Source: Flavobacteriales bacterium
GTDB taxonomy: Bacteria; Bacteroidota; Bacteroidia; Flavobacteriales; BACL11
Assembly (NCBI GenBank): GCA_002683775.1
Contig: NYTT01000067.1
Location: 1-37,708, forward strand
Direction of reading: 5' to 3'
Length of the DNA: 37,708 bases
In this document: positions 26,655 to 33,436 of the stretch, one piece after another
Position numbering within the stretch: the first letter of the stretch is position 1
Layout of the letters: every line of letters starts with the position of its first letter
Made by a program: the position numbers and the translations under genes
Notes under the pieces: model-generated
The model's input: only the letters and a program-made list of their open reading frames with translations
The model's database searches: none
What the model was told of the DNA's origin: nothing

Positions 26655-27046
26655 AAGTAACAAAAATTACTTTATTTTTTGTGATCGTAATTTTGCTATC
26701 TTCTTGTAAGATTGAATCTGAATCGTTGAATCTTAAACAACAATCGGAAACACAATTAAAAAATATAGCCGAAGATACATCTTCAAAAAACTATAAAGGT
26801 TGGTGGATTTATGGTGAAGGTCTTCATATCTTTAAAGATGAAGAATCACTCTTGGAGTACGAACTTGAATTTCCTAATGAAAATATTAAAGAATTAGAAA
26901 GGCTGTATTTAGCAGTATGTGAAATGGAATATTTTCCTATGGAATCTATGCTTGATGCTATAATGAAAATTGACTCCAGAAATAGCAAGAAAATTCTTGT
27001 GGTATATGATTTTGAAATTTTGTATGTTGAAGGTTGTGGAGAGTGA
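26651..27046 (+). CDS. Small uncharacterised lipoprotein in the nadD operon
   Basis: The 131-residue protein has a signal peptide and lipobox LLSSC with the Cys at residue 19, so it should be anchored to a membrane. The mature part contains the aromatic block KGWWIYGEGLHIFKDEESL, then EFPNENIKELERLYLAVCEM and YFPMESMLDAI, ending FEILYVEGCGE. I believe similar proteins sit after nadD in other Flavobacteria, but I have no domain name for it. The start codon overlaps the nadD stop in ATGA at 26651-26654. Function unknown. Confidence 0.8.
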   Translation: MKVTKITLFFVIVILLSSCKIESESLNLKQQSETQLKNIAEDTSSKNYKGWWIYGEGLHIFKDEESLLEYELEFPNENIKELERLYLAVCEMEYFPMESMLDAIMKIDSRNSKKILVVYDFEILYVEGCGE

Positions 27047-27070
27047 ATTACAAATGTTTCATTGTTATTT

Positions 27071-27078
27071 TAACTTTG
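27071..27078 (+). promoter_or_regulatory. -7 box of the rhlE-like helicase gene
   Basis: TAACTTTG matches TAnnTTTG and ends 19 bases before the ATG at 27098. The helicase therefore probably has its own promoter separate from the nadD operon. Confidence 0.5.
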
Positions 27079-27097
27079 TATAATATTAAAAAATATT

Positions 27098-28336
27098 ATG
27101 AAATTTGACAACCTTAAGTTACATCCATTTTTACTTAAAGCAGTAAAAGATGAGGGATATATTAATCCTACAAAAATTCAAGAAAAAGCAATTCCACATA
27201 TCTTAAATAAGAAAGATATTCTTGGATCTGCTCAAACAGGTACAGGTAAAACAGCTGCTTTTGCATTGCCAATTTTACATCATATGATAGTTGATAAAAA
27301 TAAGCCTTCTTTTAAGAGAATAAATGTCTTAGTCGTAACCCCAACTCGCGAACTTGCTATTCAAATAGGTGAAAATTTCACTACTTACTCAAAATATACA
27401 GATATAAATAATACAGTAATATTTGGAGGTGTTAAACAGATTAAACAAACTGATAAACTAAAAAAAGGTATAGACATATTAATTGCAACACCAGGAAGAT
27501 TATTAGATCTTATGAGTCAAGGCTATATATCACTTAAAGATATATCATATTTTGTGCTGGATGAGGCTGATCGTATGCTTGATATGGGGTTTATTAACGA
27601 TATTAAAAAAATAATCGATAAATTACCAAGGCAGAGACAATCACTTTTCTTTTCAGCAACAATGCCAAATAACATCCTTAAACTTTCAAATTCAATATTA
27701 AATTATCCTGAAAAAGTCTCTGTTCATCAAACTTCAGCTACTGCTGAGACTATAGACCAACTTATTTACTACACAAACAAAAGTGACAAAAGAGCATTGC
27801 TTACTGATATTTTAAAAAACAAGGTTCTTTCTCAGGTATTAATTTTCTCTAGAACAAAACATGGTGCAGATAGGTTAGTTAAAAATCTTAAAAAGAAGAA
27901 AATAACAGCTGTTGCAATTCATGGAGATAAATCACAACCACAACGCCAGAGAGCATTAAAATCTTTTAAGAACAAAGAAGTAAGAGTTTTAGTTGCTACT
28001 GATATTGCTGCAAGAGGAATTGATATAGATAAATTAAATTTTGTAATTAATTTTGATATGCCCAATGAGCCTGAAACTTATGTGCATAGAATTGGAAGGT
28101 GTGGTCGAGCTGGAGAAAAGGGACAATCAATATCTATTTGTGAACCTGAAGAAAACATATACGCGAAAGATATAGAAAAATTAATCAAAGCATCTTTAAC
28201 TGAAATAAAGAATCATAAATTTCCTCAAACTGATTTACCAATGAATCCTCAACAGAGGAAAGAATTTGAAAAGCAAAAGCAGAAAAAGAAACAAGATTTT
28301 TTTGCTAACAGAAAAAAAAATAAAAGAACAAAGTAA
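27098..28336 (+). CDS. rhlE: DEAD-box RNA helicase, RhlE type
   Basis: The 412-residue protein shows all core motifs: Q motif upstream of motif I SAQTGTGKTAAFALP, Ia TPTREL, II DEAD (FVLDEADRMLDMGF), III FFSATMP, and V/VI VATDIAARGIDIDKL and YVHRIGRCGRAGEKG. The C-terminal tail (from about residue 375) is lysine and glutamine rich (KKKQDFFANRKKNKRTK), as in RhlE-type proteins of Bacteroidota, which act in ribosome assembly or RNA decay, often in the cold. The specific RhlE name is by similarity. The next gene is convergent, 5 bases away. Confidence 0.92.
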   Translation: MKFDNLKLHPFLLKAVKDEGYINPTKIQEKAIPHILNKKDILGSAQTGTGKTAAFALPILHHMIVDKNKPSFKRINVLVVTPTRELAIQIGENFTTYSKYTDINNTVIFGGVKQIKQTDKLKKGIDILIATPGRLLDLMSQGYISLKDISYFVLDEADRMLDMGFINDIKKIIDKLPRQRQSLFFSATMPNNILKLSNSILNYPEKVSVHQTSATAETIDQLIYYTNKSDKRALLTDILKNKVLSQVLIFSRTKHGADRLVKNLKKKKITAVAIHGDKSQPQRQRALKSFKNKEVRVLVATDIAARGIDIDKLNFVINFDMPNEPETYVHRIGRCGRAGEKGQSISICEPEENIYAKDIEKLIKASLTEIKNHKFPQTDLPMNPQQRKEFEKQKQKKKQDFFANRKKNKRTK

Positions 28337-28341
28337 GACAG

Positions 28342-29373
28342 CTATTTATTTTTATTTAACATCATTATTTTATTAAAGTCAAACCCTTTTTCCCAATTTA
28401 ATGTTGTGAATATTGATGGAGATGTATTAAGTAATTCAAGAAAGGAAAAAAGAGGATTATTTTTAAATGAATTTTTTACTGAAAGCCATCTTATGCCAAT
28501 GCCAATTGTTGCTGTTTTATTTTCTACATAATGCCATAGATAAGAAGGGATAAAAATTATGTCGCCCTCATTTAGTGTAATCTCACATTTGGGAAGATAC
28601 TGAAAAGCAGAGTTGTTATTTTTATCAATATTATAAGGGTTAATATCTGATGATTTGGCAGGTGCTCGATTTACTTTAGGATTAAATATATAATGAGCAT
28701 TTTGATGCCAAATTAACCATTTTTTCTGCCCTCTTATTTGAACAAACAAATTTTCATTGCCAGCATTATGAATAGGTGTTTTTGTTTTCTTATTTCCAAT
28801 AAAAAGAACATGATGTTTTTTAAATTTTGTATCTCTAACATCGTTTAACCACTTTTGATTAAGACTAGTTTGTAATAGAGGGTAATTATCCAGTAATGGA
28901 TTAAATCTAGCATAATCTAATGAGTTGTTGTTGATTCCATCAATTATGTTTTTCAGATTCGAATTTCTAGGCTCTGATTCTATATTTTCTCCTAAATCAT
29001 CATGATTAGATAATAAAACTGGATGGTTACCAAAATTATCTTTAAAAAAAGAAAAATCCCAATGTTTAAAAGCATCCCAATTTTTGGCGCCATCACGTAT
29101 GACAAATGGGATCCCTTTTTTTATATAATGATCTTTTATTTTAGATGGACAGTAGTGTTTGTCAAGTTCATCTATTTTTAATATAGTTTTCGGATGATGT
29201 TTAACACTTGTATATATTTTTTTCTGAATTTTGGATTCCCATTTTTTAATAATAGAAAGAAGAGGTGGAAACCAGCCTAGAGTATGCTCGAGAACATATC
29301 TTACGCCAAAAGATAACTTAGTAAATGTTGGAATATCCTGAACTAAATTTTTATAATATTTATGAAAAGTCAT
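28342..29373 (-). CDS. JmjC/cupin-like (Cupin_8) protein with HxA metal motif
   Basis: The 343-residue protein belongs to the FIH-like cupin group of Fe(II)/2-oxoglutarate oxygenases. The core is GIPFVIRDGAKNWDAFKHW (residues 88-106), then TPIHNAGNENLFVQIRGQKKW (about 199-219) and PSYLWHYVEN (distal His281). In typical members the first motif is HxD; here His202 is followed by Asn203 and Ala204, so the carboxylate ligand is missing. The sequence before residue 60 is family-unusual, with an aromatic-rich GWFPPLL helix. It may be a structural, halogenase-like or inactive variant; a phospholipid- or peptide-modifying role cannot be told. It is monocistronic, convergent with rhlE. Confidence 0.75.
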   Translation of the reverse strand: MTFHKYYKNLVQDIPTFTKLSFGVRYVLEHTLGWFPPLLSIIKKWESKIQKKIYTSVKHHPKTILKIDELDKHYCPSKIKDHYIKKGIPFVIRDGAKNWDAFKHWDFSFFKDNFGNHPVLLSNHDDLGENIESEPRNSNLKNIIDGINNNSLDYARFNPLLDNYPLLQTSLNQKWLNDVRDTKFKKHHVLFIGNKKTKTPIHNAGNENLFVQIRGQKKWLIWHQNAHYIFNPKVNRAPAKSSDINPYNIDKNNNSAFQYLPKCEITLNEGDIIFIPSYLWHYVENKTATIGIGIRWLSVKNSFKNNPLFSFLELLNTSPSIFTTLNWEKGFDFNKIMMLNKNK

Positions 29374-29434
29374 ATAAATTGGTCACCAAAGAATAATTTA
29401 AAACAATTCAAAAATAATTCTTCATAATCATAAA

Positions 29435-29451
29435 ACTATGCTTAGCATAGT
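29435..29451 (-). terminator. Candidate terminator of the ABC exporter
   Basis: ACTATGC and GCATAGT form a perfect 7-base-pair stem around a three-base loop, 10 bases after the exporter stop (29461). On the minus strand it is followed by TTTTAT, giving a weak intrinsic terminator. It could also be a palindromic operator upstream of the cupin gene. Confidence 0.5.
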
Positions 29452-29460
29452 AACGTATAT

Positions 29461-31197
29461 CTATATGACACTTTGAAAAGTAACTAAATCATAGTATCTA
29501 CCTTTTTGCTTAATAAGATCATCATGTGTTCCATGTTCAGCGATTTTACCATTTTCAATAACTAATATCTGATTTGCTTTTCTTATTGTACTTAGGCGAT
29601 GTGCAATCACAAAAGTTGTTCTACCTTTCATTAATTCATTTAGGCTTTTTTGAATCAATGTTTCGCTTTCTGTATCAAGGTTAGAAGTGGCTTCATCCAA
29701 AATTAGTATTTTAGGATTTGCTAAAATTGCTCTTGCTATTGCTATTCTCTGTCTTTGACCTCCAGAGAGTTTTACTCCTCGTTCACCAATTAATGTATCT
29801 AATCCTTTTTCAAAACGGTCAGTAAACTCATTCACATATGAAGAATGCACTGCATTTAACAATTGATCTTCATTTGCATCAGGTCTTGGAAATAAGATGT
29901 TTTCTCTGATTGTCCCTTCAAATAAAAAATCATCTTGTAAAACAACACCTAAATGACTTCTAAATGATTTTAAATCTATTTTTGCAAGATTGCTTTCATC
30001 AACATAGATAGAGCCTGAAATAGGGGAGATAAAACTTGCAATTAAAGAAGCTATTGTTGATTTTCCAGAACCTGAAGATCCAACTAAAGCAGTTACAGTT
30101 CCTTTTTGTGCATTAAAACTAATATTATTAACAACCTCTTTCCCCTTATCATAAGCAAAAGATACATTTTGAAACTCTACATTGCCTATTACATTTACAA
30201 GTTTAATATTTCTATTAAGATTGTCGTACTCTGAAGAAATATTCATTAGTTCATTAGTACGATCTAGTCCGGCAAATGCTTCAGTTAGCTGACTGCCAAT
30301 ATTACTCATTTGAACAATAGGGGCTATCATAAAACCTAATAATAAAGTAAAAGATAAAAAATCTCCAGTTGTAAGATTCCCTTCAATGATCATTTTCCCT
30401 CCCACCCCCATTATACCTACTGATGCAAGCCCTAATAAAAATGCTGATGAACTTGTCATGATTGCAGTTGCTGTTAAACTCTTTTTAACATTTTCAAATA
30501 ATTTTTTAACCCCTAATGAAAAACTCTCACTCTCTTGATGTTCTGCGTTAAAACCTTTTATAACTCTTACTCCGTTCATAGTTTCTGTCAATCTCCCATT
30601 TACTTCAGCATTAATTTGGCCTCTTTTTCTAAAAATAGGTCTGATATAGCCAAAGGCTTTAATTGCAATTACCGCAAATAGAAGTACAGGCGTCAATACT
30701 AATAATGTCAACTCTACACTTATATTTAATAATAATAATAAGGATATGATTGCAGTAATTGATCCGCCAAATAGTTGGACTAATCCAGTTCCAATAATAT
30801 TTCTAACCCCTTCAACATCCGTCATGATTCTTGAAACCAAAGCTCCCGATTTATTATTGTCAAAAAAAGATATTGGTAAAGACAGCATTTGCTTTTGAAC
30901 TTTAACTCTTAATTTTGAAATTAACAATTGAGCTTCGACACTTAACAATCTCGCTAATGCAAATGATGTTACAGATTGAATAAAAATAGCACTGGCTACA
31001 ATTATTACTAAATAAGCTAGTGCTTCTAAATCTTTATTTGGGATTATAACATCTAATAGTTCTTTACTTTTTAATGGCAACACTAAACTTGATAATCTAC
31101 TAATTACAATTAGAAGTAGTCCAGTTAATACAATCCATTTTCTAGGCCAAATAAACTCTTTGAATGCTTGTTTTACAGTTGTTTTGTTTTTTGTCAT
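29461..31197 (-). CDS. ABC exporter, MsbA/LmrA-like half transporter
   Basis: This 578-residue protein has a six-helix membrane domain (residues about 15-300) fused to an ATPase domain: Walker A ALVGSSGSGKSTIASLI, signature LSGGQRQRIAIARA, Walker B KILILDEATSN and the H-loop VIAHRLSTIR. It would work as a homodimer, exporting lipids or hydrophobic compounds. The gene begins directly after the restored stop codon of the hxlR gene (31198-31200), so the two are one transcription unit in which the regulator may control the exporter. Confidence 0.92.
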   Translation of the reverse strand: MTKNKTTVKQAFKEFIWPRKWIVLTGLLLIVISRLSSLVLPLKSKELLDVIIPNKDLEALAYLVIIVASAIFIQSVTSFALARLLSVEAQLLISKLRVKVQKQMLSLPISFFDNNKSGALVSRIMTDVEGVRNIIGTGLVQLFGGSITAIISLLLLLNISVELTLLVLTPVLLFAVIAIKAFGYIRPIFRKRGQINAEVNGRLTETMNGVRVIKGFNAEHQESESFSLGVKKLFENVKKSLTATAIMTSSSAFLLGLASVGIMGVGGKMIIEGNLTTGDFLSFTLLLGFMIAPIVQMSNIGSQLTEAFAGLDRTNELMNISSEYDNLNRNIKLVNVIGNVEFQNVSFAYDKGKEVVNNISFNAQKGTVTALVGSSGSGKSTIASLIASFISPISGSIYVDESNLAKIDLKSFRSHLGVVLQDDFLFEGTIRENILFPRPDANEDQLLNAVHSSYVNEFTDRFEKGLDTLIGERGVKLSGGQRQRIAIARAILANPKILILDEATSNLDTESETLIQKSLNELMKGRTTFVIAHRLSTIRKANQILVIENGKIAEHGTHDDLIKQKGRYYDLVTFQSVI

Positions 31198-31508
31198 TTA
31201 TTTCATTTCAAATTCAACAACCCATTTATCAATTGAATAAAGTACTTTTTGCAGAGCTTTTGCTGACTTTGTAAGTGAGTATACAACTCTTGGTGGAGAT
31301 TCATTAAATGATTCCCTTTTATAAGATTGTCAACCTCTAATTGCTTAAGATGATCTGTAAGAACTTTTCGTGAAATTCCCTCAATTAAATTTGCTAATTG
31401 ACCAAAACGTAAATCTTTATTGCGAAGATTATAGATGATTGTTAACTTCCATTTACCTCCAACTTTTTTGTTAAAAATACTTGCTGTACATTTACTATTT
31501 TCCTTCAT
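31198..31508 (-). pseudogene. HxlR-family regulator with one-base frameshift
   Basis: The first 64 residues (CTASIFNKKVGGKWKLTIIY, FGQLANLIEGISRKVLTDHL) are a normal HxlR winged helix with the family's N-terminal Cys (C7), a thiol-sensing position in some relatives. After NLIK the visible frame turns into GNHLMNLHQELYTH, which is not HxlR-like, and stops at 31203. Adding one base at the AAAA tract (TTTT on plus, 31317-31320), or slipping back one base there, restores KRESFNESPPRVVYSLT and then KSAKALQKVLYSIDKWVVEFEMK, with a stop at 31198 touching the exporter's ATG. The restored length, 103 residues, is the family's usual length. This is a true mutation, a read or assembly error, or programmed -1 slippage. 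Confidence 0.9.
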
Positions 31509-31517
31509 ATTATTATT

Positions 31518-31591
31518 AGTTACATTAATATTACTAGTTTTTTAAAGTTACTTATTTGTTACAGTTACTTTATATTACTTTTATTAGTTAC
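31518..31591. promoter_or_regulatory. Cluster of seven TTAC motifs, candidate HxlR operator
   Basis: TTAC occurs at 31520, 31531, 31548, 31559, 31565, 31575 and 31588, four of them as AGTTAC. Three pairs are spaced 10-11 bases, about one turn of the helix. The cluster fills the 115-base space between the divergent hxlR and yceI genes, overlapping the expected hxlR leader and the yceI promoter, which suggests binding by the regulator encoded next to it. Confidence 0.45.
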
Positions 31592-31595
31592 TTTG

Positions 31596-31603
31596 CAAAA
31601 CTA
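31596..31603 (-). promoter_or_regulatory. Candidate -7 box of hxlR-ABC unit
   Basis: The minus strand reads TAGTTTTG, a TAnnTTTG match. It directly abuts a near-match on the plus strand (TTACTTTG, 31588-31595), which may be the yceI box, so the two promoters would be face to face. This leaves an 80-base hxlR leader containing the TTAC cluster. Confidence 0.35.
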
Positions 31604-31623
31604 TTAAATAAATATTAATTAAA

Positions 31624-32304
31624 ATGAAAATTAAAATGAAAGAATCATCAAAAAGAGCGAAATGTCAATGTGGAAAAACTAAAGATCCAAATGGCAATTG
31701 TGATGGATCACATGCGAATACAAACAGAATTATTAAATCTATTTTATTTACTCTAGTAATTTTTGCTGGATCTGTATTTTATGCTAATGCAACTAGTCTA
31801 GTTAAAGAAAACAAAATCGATGTTAAAGAAAGTACTGTATTCTGGAAAGGGCATAAAGTTACAGGAAGTCATGAGGGAGAAATAAATGTAGCTTCCGGTT
31901 CTCTATTATTTGAAAATAAAAAATTAACTGGTGGTGAAGTTATAATCGATATGAACTCATTAGTATGTACAGATTTAACTGGAGAATACAAAGGAAAACT
32001 CGAAGGACATCTAAAGTCGGATGACTTTTTCAGTGTTTCTAAGTTTCCAAGAGCTACATTAAAAATAGTTAAAGTATCTTTAGTTAATGAAAACACATAT
32101 GAGTGTATGGCTGAATTAAATATTAAAGGACATACGGAAGAAGTATATTTCAATACAACTATTAAAAAGAACGGTGCATTGACTAAACTTAAAATTGATA
32201 GAACAAAATTTAATGTTAAGTATGGTTCTGGAAGTTTTTTTAAGGGATTAGGAGATAATATGATCTATGACGAATTTGATTTAGTGATAAACTTATCATT
32301 TTAA
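31624..32304 (+). CDS. CDGSH-like Fe-S motif fused to a membrane-anchored YceI domain
   Basis: The 226-residue protein has an unusual order. Residues 14-30 read CQCGKTKDPNGNCDGSH, the CDGSH pattern of three Cys (14, 16, 26) and one His (30), one residue longer than the usual spacing. A hydrophobic helix follows (about 36-54, ending FYANA), then a YceI-type lipocalin-like domain (residues about 60-226; STVFWKGHKVTGSHEGEINV, LEGHLKSDDFFSV, GEYKGKL). YceI domains bind isoprenoid-type lipids in the periplasm. The helix could be a membrane anchor with the Fe-S motif in the cytoplasm, or a late signal peptide. It lies 6 bases before pirin. Confidence 0.85.
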   Translation: MKIKMKESSKRAKCQCGKTKDPNGNCDGSHANTNRIIKSILFTLVIFAGSVFYANATSLVKENKIDVKESTVFWKGHKVTGSHEGEINVASGSLLFENKKLTGGEVIIDMNSLVCTDLTGEYKGKLEGHLKSDDFFSVSKFPRATLKIVKVSLVNENTYECMAELNIKGHTEEVYFNTTIKKNGALTKLKIDRTKFNVKYGSGSFFKGLGDNMIYDEFDLVINLSF

Positions 32305-32310
32305 CAGTAA

Positions 32311-33183
32311 ATGAAACGTCCAGATTTTATTAAAAAATCTATATTGGGTATTTTTTCTGGTTTATTAATACCTAAAGTATCATCATCAGTACAAAAAATA
32401 AATACTAGTTTTAATATTTTAAGAAAAAATATAGGATTTAATCATATGCCAAATAAAGAAAATAAAACTAACAACACTGTAATTCACAAAGCTAATTCAA
32501 GAAATAGCGCTGACTTTGGTTGGTTAAAAGTTAACCATACTTTCAGTTTTGCAAACTATTATAATCCAGATAGAATGAATTTTGGAGCACTTAGAGTACT
32601 TAATGATGATACTATTTTAGGAGGTAAAGGATTTAGTACTCACCCACATGATAATATGGAAATAATTACAATTCCGTTGGAGGGCTCCCTAAAGCATAAA
32701 GATGATATGGGGAATGGAAGTGTTATTAAGAAAGGAGATATTCAAGTTATGAGTGCAGGAAAAGGTATTCAACATAGCGAATATAATGGAGATGATATTT
32801 TGCCGGCCAAAGTACTTCAAATATGGCTTCATCCAAATAAAATAAATGTTATTCCACGTTATCAGCAATTATCAATAAAGTCACTTATTAAACCAAATAT
32901 ATTTTCACAAATACTTTCTCCTGACATTAAAGACCAAGGAGTTTGGATTCATCAAAATTCATGGTTTAGTTTAGGAGAATTTACAAAAACTACTACTTCG
33001 AATTATAAATTACATTCAACTTCCAATGGCATATATATTTTTATTATAGATGGTAAGGTTGAAATAAATGGAGATATATTAAACAAACGCGATGCTATTG
33101 GTTTATGGCAGGTTGATTCAATAAATATTTCTAGTTCAATTGGGAGTAGAGTACTAATTATGGAGGTTCCAATGAATGTTTAG
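32311..33183 (+). CDS. Pirin family protein with export-type N-terminus
   Basis: Pirins are bicupin iron proteins with quercetinase-like or regulatory roles. The metal ligands are present in the N-terminal cupin: H111 and H113 (STHPHDNME), H155 and E157 (GIQHSEYN). The first 45 residues are extra compared with most pirins and read MKRPDFIKKSILGIFSGLLI, similar to the Bacteroidota Tat-type RRDFIKK signals but with only one Arg. An internal ATG at 32446 (MPNKENKTNNTVIHKA) would give the ordinary cytoplasmic form, so two products are possible. The gene follows yceI after 6 bases and overlaps the next small frame by 8 bases. Confidence 0.9.
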   Translation: MKRPDFIKKSILGIFSGLLIPKVSSSVQKINTSFNILRKNIGFNHMPNKENKTNNTVIHKANSRNSADFGWLKVNHTFSFANYYNPDRMNFGALRVLNDDTILGGKGFSTHPHDNMEIITIPLEGSLKHKDDMGNGSVIKKGDIQVMSAGKGIQHSEYNGDDILPAKVLQIWLHPNKINVIPRYQQLSIKSLIKPNIFSQILSPDIKDQGVWIHQNSWFSLGEFTKTTTSNYKLHSTSNGIYIFIIDGKVEINGDILNKRDAIGLWQVDSINISSSIGSRVLIMEVPMNV

Positions 33184-33376
33184 TGAAATGGTAGAGGTAA
33201 AAAAATATAAAAGAAAAAAAAGTCTTAAAAAGACTCTTAATACTGTAATCGAAATTAAAAATAGTAGTCCAAAAATAATTTTTAAAGCAGAAAGTTTAGT
33301 TGTAACCTTAAGAAATAAAGCTCAATTAAACAGATGGTTAAAAATTTATCCTAACGCATGTTATACGATTAATTAA
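33176..33376 (+). CDS. Small basic protein (unknown)
   Basis: The 66-residue frame (or 62 from the ATG at 33188) is very rich in Lys and Arg at the start (VEVKKYKRKKSLKKTLNTVI) and ends with SLVVTLRNKAQLNRWLKIYP followed by NACYTIN. It starts with an ATG inside the last codons of pirin, 9 bases after a GGAGG sequence that also encodes part of pirin. It is the last gene before the terminator at 33395-33436. I do not recognise the family, and it could be a nucleic-acid-binding peptide on charge alone. I rate it as a likely but not certain gene. Confidence 0.55.
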   Translation: MFSEMVEVKKYKRKKSLKKTLNTVIEIKNSSPKIIFKAESLVVTLRNKAQLNRWLKIYPNACYTIN

Positions 33377-33394
33377 TAAATTAAAAGTTTATGT

Positions 33395-33436
33395 AAAAAA
33401 GGAGCCCTAATAAGATTTTAGTGAGCTCTTTTTTTT
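33395..33436. terminator. Bidirectional terminator hairpin
   Basis: An A-tract followed by GGAGC pairs with GAGCTC followed by a T-tract, enclosing a second short CTAA/TTAG helix. The A6-8 and T8 flanks make it work for the plus-strand yceI-pirin unit and for the convergent M28 peptidase gene, whose stop lies in the T-tract at 33435-33437. Confidence 0.75.

Noticed and set aside
28342..29373. The cupin-like protein as a confirmed halogenase
   Set aside because: HxA alone does not show halogenation; no carrier protein or biosynthetic genes are nearby.
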